Of a stretch of 64,000 bases of DNA, positions 52,644 through 61,228 are shown piece after piece. Position numbers and translations under genes: made by a program. The notes under the pieces are model-generated. The model searched no databases, was not told where the DNA came from, and was given only the letters and a program-made list of their open reading frames with translations. This stretch comes from Hymenobacter volaticus (GTDB lineage Bacteria; Bacteroidota; Bacteroidia; Cytophagales; Hymenobacteraceae), in the NCBI RefSeq assembly GCF_022921055.1, contig NZ_CP095061.1, positions 3,511,501 through 3,575,500 on the forward strand, read 5' to 3'. Positions within the stretch are counted from its first letter, which is position 1. Every line of letters starts with the position of its first letter.

Positions 52644-53729
52644 TCACTTATTAGCCTTGCCTCTGGTTACGGCAATTTTCTGTCGGCATCCGAAGTCACT
52701 TCCCGCGTAGTAAATCTGCTGCACGTGGGCCGCTTGCCCGTAAGTCCGGTAGAGGGGTTATTGGCACTGCGCGAAGCACTGGCGACCAACTACCATCAGC
52801 AGGAGGGCCCACCCATAACGCCGGCGAATATTGTTGTTACGCCTGGCACCAAGGCGGCACTGTTTGCTCTACTGAACGCAGTGCTACATCCCGGCGACGA
52901 AGTGCTGCTGCCCACCCCCAATTGGTTTGGTTTCTGGGAATTAGCAGAACGTGCTGGTGGCGTGGTACGCGAACTGCCCTTAAACAACGCCGACAACTAC
53001 GCACTGACTCCCGAGGTTTTGCAGGCCGCTATCACCCCAAAAACACGGGTGATAATTTTCACGAACCCCAACAATCCAACGGGCCGCATCTACCGGCGTA
53101 CCGAGGTTGAAGCTCTGCTAGCCGTCACGCGTCAGTACCCACAGCTTTTTGTGCTGTCCGACGAGATTTACGACGGTATTTGCTTTGCGTCTGAGCCAGT
53201 GCCTTCCCTTCTTTCTTTCCCCGACCCCAACGGTCAGCACCTAGTGGTAAATGGCTTTTCCAAGTCGTTGACGCTGCTGGGCTGGAACATTGGGTACCTT
53301 GTGGCGCCGCCTGCGGTGGCGCGGGCTTGTGCCCGGCAACAATTTGCTACCGGTGGTGCCGTGGCCGTACCTAGCCAGATAGCAGCCCTGGCGGCCACCG
53401 AGGCCCGCTCAACCATCACCACCACCCTGCAACAACAGCTGCTCCCAAACCGGCAGCGCCTGCTCGACTTTCTGACTACGCTACCAGGGGCCTTACCGCA
53501 TTTGCCGGGTGGCACTTACTACGCCTTCCCCGATCTGCGCTCCTTCCTCGCGCCAGGTCTAGCACCCGCCGATGCCTCCGGGCAATTGGTGACGAAACTA
53601 AAAACCGCCGGCGTTGTCGTGGTGGACGGCGCAACCTGCGGGGCGCCTGGCTTTGCTCGGTTGTCGTATGCTGTACCGGCAGCTGAACTAACGGAAGCTA
53701 TTCGTAGGCTTACGACTGTTCTTCGGTAA
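52644..53729 (+). CDS. PLP-dependent aminotransferase, class I/II
   Basis: A 361-residue fold-type I PLP enzyme. I chose the ATG at 52644 (MSLISLASGYGNFLSASEVT) because the earlier start at 52587 lies inside a terminator and adds a hydrophobic non-family stretch. Seen: SPVEGLLALREALA, TPGTKAALFALLNAV for phosphate binding, the aromatic NWFGFWELA, TNPNNPTGRIY, the LSDEIYDGICF aspartate that contacts PLP and the Schiff-base lysine in NGFSKSLTLLGWNIGY. It resembles aspartate/aromatic aminotransferases with a short N-terminus. Closeness to egtBD suggests a possible EgtE-like C-S lyase, but the intervening terminator and general sequence make an ordinary aminotransferase more likely. Confidence 0.8.
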   Translation, partial: SLISLASGYGNFLSASEVTSRVVNLLHVGRLPVSPVEGLLALREALATNYHQQEGPPITPANIVVTPGTKAALFALLNAVLHPGDEVLLPTPNWFGFWELAERAGGVVRELPLNNADNYALTPEVLQAAITPKTRVIIFTNPNNPTGRIYRRTEVEALLAVTRQYPQLFVLSDEIYDGICFASEPVPSLLSFPDPNGQHLVVNGFSKSLTLLGWNIGYLVAPPAVARACARQQFATGGAVAVPSQIAALAATEARSTITTTLQQQLLPNRQRLLDFLTTLPGALPHLPGGTYYAFPDLRSFLAPGLAPADASGQLVTKLKTAGVVVVDGATCGAPGFARLSYAVPAAELTEAIRRLTTVLR

Positions 53730-53826
53730 AAGCACAGCCCAAGCGATAAGCGGCAGGCGCCCGACGAGAACACCAGTTGCTGGCGGCAACTAGGCTACCT
53801 TTGCGGAATTCTTTCGTTTTGTAGTC

Positions 53827-55194
53827 ATGTCGCTCACTGCCCTCCGCCCTCACCTCAAACCCCTTCTTTTACTGGCCTATCCGGTTGTGCTCAGCCAACT
53901 AGGGCACGTGCTGGTCAACGTCTGCGACTCCGTAGTGGTCGGGCAGACGGGGAAGGTGCCGCTGGCCGCCGTAGGAGTTGGGGTAAGTGTGAGCACCGTA
54001 GTCATGATTTTCGGGCTTGGGTTGTCGATGGGCATCACGCCCCTGGTGGCAGCCGCCAATGGAAAACGCGACGTGCAACAACTCGGCCGTTTGCTGGTAG
54101 CCGGGGTGTGGTTGAGTACCCTGGCGGGGCTCGTGCTTGCCGTGGCCGGCACTGGTGTTGCGTCTCTCTTAAAATACCTAGGGCAAACCACCGAAGTAGT
54201 AGCCTTGGCCGCCCCTTGGGTACGGATTATGTTTTTGTCTTTCCTACCGCTCATGATATTCCAGGGCTTCAAGCAATTCGCCGAAGGCTTAGGACTCACA
54301 CGGCAGGCCATGTACTTATCGGTTTTGGCCAACATCGTCAACGCCGGACTTTGCGTTGTGCTGGTGTTTGGCAAGTTCGGAATTCCAGGCTTTGGCATGA
54401 TTGGCTCAGCCTGGGCTACGTTACTGGCCCGTATCCTGATGGCGGTGCTTATGGGGGCGTACGTGTTGCGGGCGGCCCGCTTGCGTCCCTACCGAGAGGC
54501 GGTGCAGTCGTGGCTGCGGCCCAACGGCGCCACCCTGAAACGCTTGGTGGGCATTGGAGCGCCCATTGGCTTCCAGATGATGTTTGAAATGGGCGCTTTT
54601 AGCTTCTCCCACATCATGATTGGTTGGCTGGGCGTCACGCCGCAAGCGGCTCACCAAATTGCCATCAATGTGGCGTCGGTCACGTACATGGCCGCCAGTG
54701 GCATTGCGGCGGCGGCCACCATTCGGGTAGGCAATCTGCGGGGCCTAGGCGATGCCCACGGTGCCCGGCAGGCTGGCCTGGCAGCGTATCTGCTGGCTTT
54801 TCTGTTTATGGCTACTATGGGGTTGCTGCTGGTAGCGGCCCGCCACTACGTGCCGCACCTCTACAACCACGACCCCGCCGTGGTGGCTCAAGCAGCCACG
54901 CTGCTGCTTATTGCCGCTGCTTTCCAGGTGTCTGATGGTTTGCAAGTAGTTGGGCTTGGCGCTTTACGGGGCCTCGAAGACGTGAAAGTACCTTCCCTAG
55001 TAGCCCTGTTGTCTTACTGGGTTGTGGCACTCCCGCTGGGCTACGGACTGGGGTTTGGGCTGAAAATGGGAAGCATCGGCGTGTGGCTGGGCTTGCTCAC
55101 AGGCCTAACGCTGGTAGCCGGTGTACTGCTTTGGCGCTTCCGGCAGCATAGCATCGTTCCTACCCCACCAGCCGCCGTACTCGCGGGCCACTAA
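53827..55194 (+). CDS. MATE family multidrug efflux transporter
   Basis: A 455-residue inner-membrane exporter with about 12 hydrophobic segments in two halves. MATE landmarks: the N-terminal AYPVVLSQLGHVLVNVCDSV, GKVPLAAVGVGVSV, and LGLSMGITPLVAAANGKRDV in the first half; GAPIGFQMMFEMGAFSFSHI, GVTPQAAHQIAINVASVTYM and IRVGNLRGLGDAHGARQAGL in the second. It belongs to the NorM-like branch, which exports cationic drugs in exchange for sodium or protons. It is 97 bp after the aminotransferase gene on the same strand. No regulator lies nearby. Confidence 0.95.
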   Translation: MSLTALRPHLKPLLLLAYPVVLSQLGHVLVNVCDSVVVGQTGKVPLAAVGVGVSVSTVVMIFGLGLSMGITPLVAAANGKRDVQQLGRLLVAGVWLSTLAGLVLAVAGTGVASLLKYLGQTTEVVALAAPWVRIMFLSFLPLMIFQGFKQFAEGLGLTRQAMYLSVLANIVNAGLCVVLVFGKFGIPGFGMIGSAWATLLARILMAVLMGAYVLRAARLRPYREAVQSWLRPNGATLKRLVGIGAPIGFQMMFEMGAFSFSHIMIGWLGVTPQAAHQIAINVASVTYMAASGIAAAATIRVGNLRGLGDAHGARQAGLAAYLLAFLFMATMGLLLVAARHYVPHLYNHDPAVVAQAATLLLIAAAFQVSDGLQVVGLGALRGLEDVKVPSLVALLSYWVVALPLGYGLGFGLKMGSIGVWLGLLTGLTLVAGVLLWRFRQHSIVPTPPAAVLAGH

Positions 55195-55334
55195 ATCTCG
55201 GCTAACGCCTCACGTTATTTTGGCTACTCTTTTGTGGGTGTATGCCGAGCTTCGGGAACAAGACGTTATGAGTTTGATGTAGCAAGCAAAGCCATTAGTA
55301 TTTCTACGCAGTTGTTCATCGTTTATCTTTGATA

Positions 55335-55886
55335 ATGACTTTTTTCTCGTTTCTCCTGCTTCTGCTTTCTCAGAATCCAACGGCTCCGAAGCCCGCTCAA
55401 GCAACTCCTGCCAAAGAAACCATAGCCTGGTCAGCGCAACGCCCCCTCACCTGGACCGACTTCAAAAGCAAGCCCATGCCTGCCGACCGTCTGGCGGCCC
55501 TCACGTCCGGCAACATCGACGTGCAGGTAGGTTGTACCGATTTTGTGTTTAGCTCCAGCGTCAAAGCGGTATTTCTGCCGCAAGAGTCGTGGGTGCGCGA
55601 TGCCGCCAAGGCCACACCGACCTTGCTGCGCCACGAGCAACTCCATTTCGACATCACGGAACTGCACGCCCGCATGCTGCGGCAAAAACTAAGCTTGGTA
55701 AAGCTGAATTGCCAGCACCTTAACCCGGCTTTCAACAACCTCACAAGAGCAGCATTTTCGGCTTGGCAACGCGAGGAAGCGCGCTACGACCAAGAAACCA
55801 ACCATGGCCTCAACGCCGATAAGCAGAAGTTCTGGGAAGCGCAGGTACAAGTGCGCCTCACCCAACTCGTTGCCTTCGCCCAGTAA
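55335..55886 (+). CDS. DUF922 family putative zinc-dependent protease
   Basis: A 183-residue exported protein starting at the ATG at 55335 (MTFFSFLLLLLSQ), with a short signal sequence. It shows the DUF922 hallmarks: the WSAQRPLTWTDFKSKP opening, TLLRHEQLHFDITELHAR (HExxH-like HEQLHFD, with the second histidine and aspartate as possible metal ligands) and an Arg/Asp-rich EEARYDQETNHGLN near the end. The family is described as putative Zn-dependent periplasmic peptidases; activity is unproven. Confidence 0.85.
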   Translation: MTFFSFLLLLLSQNPTAPKPAQATPAKETIAWSAQRPLTWTDFKSKPMPADRLAALTSGNIDVQVGCTDFVFSSSVKAVFLPQESWVRDAAKATPTLLRHEQLHFDITELHARMLRQKLSLVKLNCQHLNPAFNNLTRAAFSAWQREEARYDQETNHGLNADKQKFWEAQVQVRLTQLVAFAQ

Positions 55887-55948
55887 CTATATCATGGCGC
55901 CACCACTGGAACAGCTTCTGAGTGCGCCGCGCCACAACCCTGTTATCT

Positions 55949-56290
55949 ATGTCTTCTACTATCACTTGGGCTGATTTCGAACGAGTTGACCTGCGGGTAG
56001 GCACCATCTTGGAAGCTCGCGAGTTTCGGGAGGCACGCCGTCCTGCCTATCAGCTACTCGTCGACTTAGGTCCCGAAATAGGCCAGAAACGCTCTAGTGC
56101 GCAGATTACGCGCCACTACCAGCCCGCCGACCTGATAGGGCGGCAAGTGCTGTGCGTCGTCAATTTCCCGTCCAAGCAAATCGGCAAGTTCATGTCGGAA
56201 GTGCTGGTAACGGGTGCCGCCGACGCGCAAGGCGACATTGTGCTGGCTACGCTAGCTAGCCCGGTTCCTAATGGCAGCCGGTTGATATAA
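55949..56290 (+). CDS. csaA: tRNA-binding protein CsaA
   Basis: A 113-residue protein starting at the ATG at 55949 (MSSTITWADFERVDLRVG). The whole chain is a tRNA-binding OB fold: the opening VDLRVGTILEAREF, the RPAYQLLVDLG strand, SSAQITRHYQPADLIGRQVL and VVNFPSKQIGKFMSEVL, ending with the dimer tail. It matches CsaA, described in Bacillus as a chaperone-like secretion factor and structurally as a dimeric tRNA-binding protein. Length and motifs are normal, and a terminator follows. Confidence 0.93.
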   Translation: MSSTITWADFERVDLRVGTILEAREFREARRPAYQLLVDLGPEIGQKRSSAQITRHYQPADLIGRQVLCVVNFPSKQIGKFMSEVLVTGAADAQGDIVLATLASPVPNGSRLI

Positions 56291-56294
56291 CGCA

Positions 56295-56337
56295 AAAAGC
56301 GGAGTTGCTGTGTTCTGTGCACAGCAACTCCGCTTTT
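56295..56337. terminator. bidirectional hairpin terminator
   Basis: Perfect 18-bp inverted repeat (56295-56312 with 56320-56337), arm AAAAGCGGAGTTGCTGTG. It separates csaA from the convergent DUF4296 gene. Confidence 0.85.
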
Positions 56338-56353
56338 CACTAAGTCGTTAAGC

Positions 56354-56743
56354 TTACTTTGGGGCACCAAGTTTTGCTTGACGCGCGGCCAAGGTGTCGA
56401 GCACAGTACCGTAAATATCGTCGAGGTCTTTGCCGTGGCTGGCGTAGTAGCGGAAGCTTCGCTGAAACAGCGAATCATTTATGTCCCGACGCCAGAAAAT
56501 GTCTTTTTGCTGTTGCAGGTAAAGCGCCCGGGCCGAATCAGGCGAAAGGCGCGAGGTTTCCACCCGTGCTTCCAGCAAATGCAAATCGGCTAATACGCTC
56601 ACGAGTTGCTGGCGGGGCATAAGGGGCTGGGGCGGCGGCACATCATCTTGGCGTTGGCAGCCGAACAGCGTCCCGGCAAGCAGTAGGCTAAACCTGAACG
56701 AGTAAGCACGAAATAGCAAGTTTTTCACGGCGCAAAAATACAA
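56354..56743 (-). CDS. DUF4296 lipoprotein
   Basis: A 129-residue lipoprotein of the Bacteroidota DUF4296 family. The signal ends LLLAGTLFGC, with the cysteine near residue 29. The domain begins PLMPRQQLVSVLADLHLLEA and contains the family pattern IFWRRDINDSLFQRSFRYYA and HGKDLDDIYGTVLDTL. Members are small helical periplasmic or outer-membrane lipoproteins of unknown function. Length is normal. Confidence 0.88.
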   Translation of the reverse strand: MYFCAVKNLLFRAYSFRFSLLLAGTLFGCQRQDDVPPPQPLMPRQQLVSVLADLHLLEARVETSRLSPDSARALYLQQQKDIFWRRDINDSLFQRSFRYYASHGKDLDDIYGTVLDTLAARQAKLGAPK

Positions 56744-56859
56744 TTTCCTTGGGGCTTCGCTGTTGATTCCTATGGCTTCCTATGAATTCTCGCGGTTTCC
56801 TCCGGGTTTTCCTTTCATACGAGTGCCAACCCTAACGCGATTCACGTAGTTTAGCTTAT

Positions 56860-57762
56860 ATGAACTCCCCTACTCCCACTCCGTTTCAGTTGCTTGTACG
56901 CAAGCTTCGGCAGGTGGAAATCCGGATGCTGAAGGCAGTGGATGCGCAATTGCAAGGCAATTTTCATTCCGTGTTTAAAGGAACAGGGCTCGAATTTGAT
57001 GATGTTCGCCTTTACCAATATGGCGACGAGGTGCGGGCCATTGACTGGGCAGTATCCAGCAAAGGCCACGGTACATTCATTAAAACGTACAAGGAAGAGC
57101 GGGAACAGCAAGTGCTGCTACTTTTCGACGTGAGTGGGTCTCAACAAGTGGGCGCGGCCAACCGCCGCAAGCTAGATGTCGGCCGGGAAATTTGTGGAAT
57201 CCTTGCCTTGGCAGCTGCCCGGCAAGACGCGCAGCTCGGTCTGCTGGCTTTTTCCGATCAGAAAGAGCTGTATATGCCGCCCGGTAAAGGCGTGCGCCAC
57301 GCGTATGCCCTCATCAAGCAGTTGTTCAATTTAGAGCCCAAGTCCAAGCAGACGGCCGTGGGAGCCGGCATCAAACAGGCCCTAGGGCTGCTGAAACGGC
57401 GCAGTATCATCCTCCTGATTTCCGACTTCATTGACACTGCCTACGAGCGGGAACTCACCATGCTGGCCCGCAAGCACGATCTGGTAGTGGTGCAATTGCT
57501 TGACCAGCGCGAGCGGGAATTTCCGCCCCTCGGCATTGTACCCCTCTTCGACCAGGAATCGGGCCGCACCGTCTGGACCAATACGTCGTCGGCGGGTTTT
57601 CGGGCCCGCTACCGCGCCACCTACGAGCAAAACCGCTCGCAGATCGGGCAGATCTGCCGCCGGCACCGCACCGAATACCTTTCCATTGCCACCGATGCCG
57701 ACTACGTTCCTCAACTTATCCGGCTGTTTCGGCGGCGCAACTTGCGGGCAGGGCGTGGGTAA
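56860..57762 (+). CDS. DUF58 protein of a MoxR/Bat-type operon
   Basis: A 300-residue cytoplasmic DUF58 protein. Seen: the N-terminal FQLLVRKLRQVEIRMLKAV, the core DDVRLYQYGDEVRAIDWAVS, the vWA-like metal site LFDVSGSQQ and the RSIILLISDFID strand. DUF58 proteins sit between a MoxR AAA+ chaperone and the Bat membrane vWA proteins in the aerotolerance operon of Bacteroidota. Here the MoxR gene is not upstream, so the operon is incomplete or dispersed. The next gene overlaps its stop codon. Confidence 0.93.
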   Translation: MNSPTPTPFQLLVRKLRQVEIRMLKAVDAQLQGNFHSVFKGTGLEFDDVRLYQYGDEVRAIDWAVSSKGHGTFIKTYKEEREQQVLLLFDVSGSQQVGAANRRKLDVGREICGILALAAARQDAQLGLLAFSDQKELYMPPGKGVRHAYALIKQLFNLEPKSKQTAVGAGIKQALGLLKRRSIILLISDFIDTAYERELTMLARKHDLVVVQLLDQREREFPPLGIVPLFDQESGRTVWTNTSSAGFRARYRATYEQNRSQIGQICRRHRTEYLSIATDADYVPQLIRLFRRRNLRAGRG

Positions 57763-58710
57763 AATCAACCGGGTTTTGAAAGATGGTTCACTGCAAACCC
57801 ACACGCGCCGTTGGGTGGCAAGTCTGTGCCTGTTGTTTTTGCCGTACCTGGTTGCGGCGCAGGACCAAGCGGGTCCTCCCCGGGCCGGTTCTTGCAGCCT
57901 TCGGTTCGGGTTGGTGAAATCGTCGATTACGAGCTTAGCTACAGTCACGCGCCAGGGTTGAACGTTATTTTCCCTGATTCCACGGCCAACTACGCCCCTT
58001 TCGAGTTCGTGGGCAAAACCTTTCGCCCCACTCGCACCCGCCGGGGCCGTAGCCTCGATGAAACGGTGTACCACTTGCGCACCTTCTCTCTAGACTCTGT
58101 GCAACGGCTGGCGTTGCCCGTCACCGTCTTGCGCGGCCGCGATACGCTGACCGTCCCGACCACGGTGGCTGCAGTACGGCTGGAACGGGTGGTGCCACCG
58201 TTGGCAACAGGTGCGGTGCCCATATTGCGACAAAACACAACGCTGCTGCCCGTCGAGCCCACCTTCAACTATCCGTATTGGCTAGCGGGTTTCGGCATCC
58301 TGGTATTGCTGTTGGGCGGCGTGGCATTAGGTTTCGGACGCCGTTGGCGGCAACGATACCAGTTGTACAAGTTGCGCAAGAATCACGTTTACTTTCTGGC
58401 GCAATATGCGCGCCACGTCGAGCGGTTCACGCTTAGCCGCTCGCTCACCAATATGGAGCGCGCCATTACGCTCTGGAAAAATTACCTCACCACCCTCGAA
58501 AACAACGTCATCAATAGCCTTACCACCCGCGAAATTGTAGCTTACTACGACAATGATGCCGATGTAAGCTTGGCTTTGCGCCTCGCCGACCGGGTTATTT
58601 ACGGCAATCGTTTCACCGAAGACGAAGTAGAAACCGACCTTGCCTTTGGTCTCTTGCGCGACTTCGCCCAACGTCGGTTCGAGTTAGAGCAAGCACGACT
58701 TGCGAAGTAA
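57755..58710 (+). CDS. Bat-operon exported membrane protein, frameshifted
   Basis: An apparent 299-residue frame at 57811-58710 has an N-terminus of no family type. In the adjacent frame, a GTG at 57755 (overlapping the DUF58 stop) opens a clear signal peptide, RRWVASLCLLFLPYLVAAQD. Adding one C at CCCC 57878-57881 joins them: GPPPGRFLQPSVRVGEIVDY then the body. The restored protein has 318 residues: signal, beta-sandwich domain (VYHLRTFSLDSVQRLALPVT), one membrane helix (YWLAGFGILVLLLGGVAL) and a cytoplasmic helical domain. It is the middle gene between DUF58 and the vWA protein, the usual place of BatD-like partners. Confidence 0.75.
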
Positions 58711-58830
58711 AACGGTTGTCTTGCCAGACTATCCTTGGGTGCGTGAAGTGCCGACAATATCAGATGTACGTTAACATTGCACCAACAACCTCTCAGGGCA
58801 CCTTCTTGTCCTTGAATTAATCACCTGTAA

Positions 58831-59877
58831 ATGCAGCTTTGGCAACAGATTATTGGCCCCATGGTAGATAGCCTGCGCTATGCCACGCTAGCCAGTTATG
58901 CCTGGGAGATGCCGCGGTTGCTGTTTCTGATTGCGGGCATTCCGCTGTTGTTTGTGGCGCGCTGGCTGCTGGCGTACCGACGGCGTAGCAAGCTAGGCGT
59001 AGCTTTCGTGCAGGGCCAGGTCCGCCGCGACTGGAGCGCGGGGCTACGCTTTATTCCGGATGTGGTACTGGCTTTGAGTATGGCCTTTGGTGTTGTGGCG
59101 CTGGCCCGTCCACAGCGCACCGACGAACGAGTAGTGCAGTTGGGTGAGGGCATTGATATTGTGCTCGTGCTCGACGTATCGGGCTCGATGGAACTCGGCG
59201 ACTTGCGCCCGAACCGTTTGGAGGCGGCCAAACGCATGGCCCATGAGTTTGTGGATGGCCGCTCCGGCGACCGGCTCGGACTGGTGGTTTTCGCGGGCGA
59301 CGCCTATTCCCTTGCCCCGCTTACCACCGATTATGAACTGCTGCGCGAAAGTATCGACGGCCTGAAGCTCGGCATGATTGCCAACGACGGCACGGCCATT
59401 GGCACCGCCCTCGGCGTAGCCACTAACCGTCTGCGCGACTCGCATAGCCGCACGCGGGTCTGTATTTTGCTCTCCGACGGTGAAAACACCGCCGGCAGCC
59501 TTGATCCACTTACGGCGGCTCAACTAGCCCATGCTTACGGCATGAAAATCTATACCATCGGGCTGGGGCAAGATGGCGTGGTACCTTTCGGTACCGATGG
59601 CTTTGGCCGCACCAACTACGTCAATACCCGCCTCGATGAAACCACAATGCGCCAAATTGCTGAAGCCGCGGAAGGCCAGTTTTTCCGCGCCACCGACAAC
59701 GCTGCGCTCCGCCAAGTATTCCAGCGCATCAATCGCTACGAGAAATCAGAAATCAAGCAGACCCGTTTCCGTAATACTCGGGACTATTACCGCATCTATT
59801 TGTTTTGGTGTGTAGGCTTGTGGCTGCTCTGGCTCGGGCTGAAAAACACGTTTCTTACCAACGCTTTAGAGGATTAG
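58831..59877 (+). CDS. BatA-type membrane protein with von Willebrand A domain
   Basis: A 348-residue inner-membrane protein. Two N-terminal helices (LLFLIAGIPLLFVARWLLAY, FIPDVVLALSMAFGVVALAR) precede a vWA domain with an intact metal-ion-dependent adhesion site: DVSGSMELG, threonine in NDGTAIGTA and aspartate in LLSDGENTAG. A C-terminal helix (IYLFWCVGLWLLWLGL) follows. This is the BatA architecture of the Bacteroidota Bat operon, implicated in stress and aerotolerance and thought to act with MoxR. It is the third gene after DUF58 and the frameshifted membrane protein. Confidence 0.92.
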   Translation: MQLWQQIIGPMVDSLRYATLASYAWEMPRLLFLIAGIPLLFVARWLLAYRRRSKLGVAFVQGQVRRDWSAGLRFIPDVVLALSMAFGVVALARPQRTDERVVQLGEGIDIVLVLDVSGSMELGDLRPNRLEAAKRMAHEFVDGRSGDRLGLVVFAGDAYSLAPLTTDYELLRESIDGLKLGMIANDGTAIGTALGVATNRLRDSHSRTRVCILLSDGENTAGSLDPLTAAQLAHAYGMKIYTIGLGQDGVVPFGTDGFGRTNYVNTRLDETTMRQIAEAAEGQFFRATDNAALRQVFQRINRYEKSEIKQTRFRNTRDYYRIYLFWCVGLWLLWLGLKNTFLTNALED

Positions 59878-59932
59878 ACAACTTCTTGCGCTGCTTTCCT
59901 CGTCAGCAGCGCAAGGTTGATTTTACTACCGA

Positions 59933-60601
59933 ATGTCCATATCCAGCCAAATTCAGTTCTTCGAAAGTCAATTAGCAGGCACCAACTGCCGCCTAGTCAC
60001 CGTCACGAAAACGCACCCAGTGGAGCGCTTGCAAGAAGCCTACGACGCTGGCGCGCGGCTTTTTGGGGAAAACAAAGTTCAGGAAATGGCCGCTAAGCAG
60101 CCCGAGTTGCCTGCCGATATCGAGTGGCACCTCATTGGGCATTTGCAAACTAACAAGGTCAAATACATAGCTCCGTTCGTGCACACCATCCAGAGCGTGG
60201 ACAGCTTAAAACTGCTGCTGGAGATGGAAAAGCAGGCAGCCAAGCACAACCGCGTCATCAACGGGCTACTTCAGTTTCATATTGCTGCGGAGGAAACCAA
60301 AACGGGCCTCACCCTTGCGGAAGCAGAGGAAATCTTGCAATCCGAAGCATACAAAAGTTTGCAGCACGTCCGCCTGACCGGGGTTATGGCCATTGCTACC
60401 AACACTCCTGACGAAACTCAGCTACGTCGGGAGTTCAGCGAGTTGAGCGGTTACTTCGAACTACTGAAATCTCGCTACTTCACTGGCAATGAGGCGTTCC
60501 GAGAAATATCGATGGGCATGAGTTCCGATTACCAGTTGGCTATTGCCGAAGGCAGCACGCTCATCCGCGTAGGCAGCGCTATTTTTGGCAGCAGAAACTA
60601 A
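59933..60601 (+). CDS. YggS-family PLP homeostasis protein
   Basis: A 222-residue single-domain PLP-binding protein. The Schiff-base lysine lies in LVTVTKTHPVERLQ, followed by the family signatures GENKVQEM, WHLIGHLQTNKVKYI, IQSVDSLKL, GLLQFHIAAEETKTG and the phosphate-binding SMGMSSDYQLAI with GSTLIRVGSAIFG at the end. It buffers pyridoxal phosphate and affects amino-acid pools; no catalysis is known. Length is slightly short at the N-terminus, as common in Bacteroidota. Confidence 0.95.
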   Translation: MSISSQIQFFESQLAGTNCRLVTVTKTHPVERLQEAYDAGARLFGENKVQEMAAKQPELPADIEWHLIGHLQTNKVKYIAPFVHTIQSVDSLKLLLEMEKQAAKHNRVINGLLQFHIAAEETKTGLTLAEAEEILQSEAYKSLQHVRLTGVMAIATNTPDETQLRREFSELSGYFELLKSRYFTGNEAFREISMGMSSDYQLAIAEGSTLIRVGSAIFGSRN

Positions 60602-60694
60602 CTGTTCTGCGGTTGAATGGCTTAAATGGTTGGCCGTTCAATTTCCTATTGGAAGCAGCATCAACAACCGTTTACCAATTCAACTCTTTCTTTC

Positions 60695-61072
60695 ATGACC
60701 GCACGAATTATTTTGCAGCTGGCAGCCCTGTTAGGCGCACTAGGCGTAGGTATTGGCGCTTTTGGGGCCCACGGCCTACGCCCGATGCTGGAGGCTTCCG
60801 GCCGCTTCGACACCTTTGAAACTGCCGTACGCTACCAGTTCTATCATGCCTTGGGCTTGCTGGCGGTGGGCATCTTACTACACGCACGCCCCGAATTGCG
60901 GCTCCTGAGCACTACGGCTTGGCTATGGCTAGGTGGCGTACTGCTATTTAGCGGTTCGCTTTACTTGCTGTGCTTCACTGGCATTACCAAGCTAGGTGCC
61001 GTAGCGCCCATAGGGGGTCTACTGCTCATTGCCGGTTGGATCACGCTGCTGCTAGCGGCCCGACAGGTATAA
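60695..61072 (+). CDS. DUF423 small membrane protein
   Basis: A 125-residue membrane protein from the ATG at 60695 (MTARIILQLAALLGALGVGI); an earlier ATG gives an unlikely 23-residue extension. Four hydrophobic helices and the family motifs GAFGAHGL, FETAVRYQFYHALGLL, FSGSLYLLCFTG and KLGAVAPIGGLLLIAGW match DUF423 (YwdK type). Inner-membrane protein of unknown function. A terminator follows. Confidence 0.93.
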   Translation: MTARIILQLAALLGALGVGIGAFGAHGLRPMLEASGRFDTFETAVRYQFYHALGLLAVGILLHARPELRLLSTTAWLWLGGVLLFSGSLYLLCFTGITKLGAVAPIGGLLLIAGWITLLLAARQV

Positions 61073-61171
61073 TCGTTATCATCCCGAAGTAGGAAGAATC
61101 TGAAAAGATTTTCAGTTTATCTGACTTGAATCCCTGGCGATGGAAAGACAGTGCTTGAGCATCCCACCAAC

Positions 61172-61208
61172 AAAAAGAGCGGCCCGCGTGTAGCGGGCCG
61201 CTCTTTTT
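61172..61208. terminator. bidirectional hairpin terminator
   Basis: Perfect 16-bp stem (61172-61187 with 61193-61208), AAAAAGAGCGGCCCGC, 5-nt loop, T-rich ends on both strands. It lies between DUF423 and the convergent DUF1573 gene. Confidence 0.9.
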
Positions 61209-61228
61209 ATGATAACAGGAAGAAAAGC

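Noticed and set aside
55324..55331. TATCTTTG as the promoter of the DUF922 gene
   Set aside because: It is only four bases before the start codon, so transcription would begin inside the gene, and no TTG box lies at the right distance.
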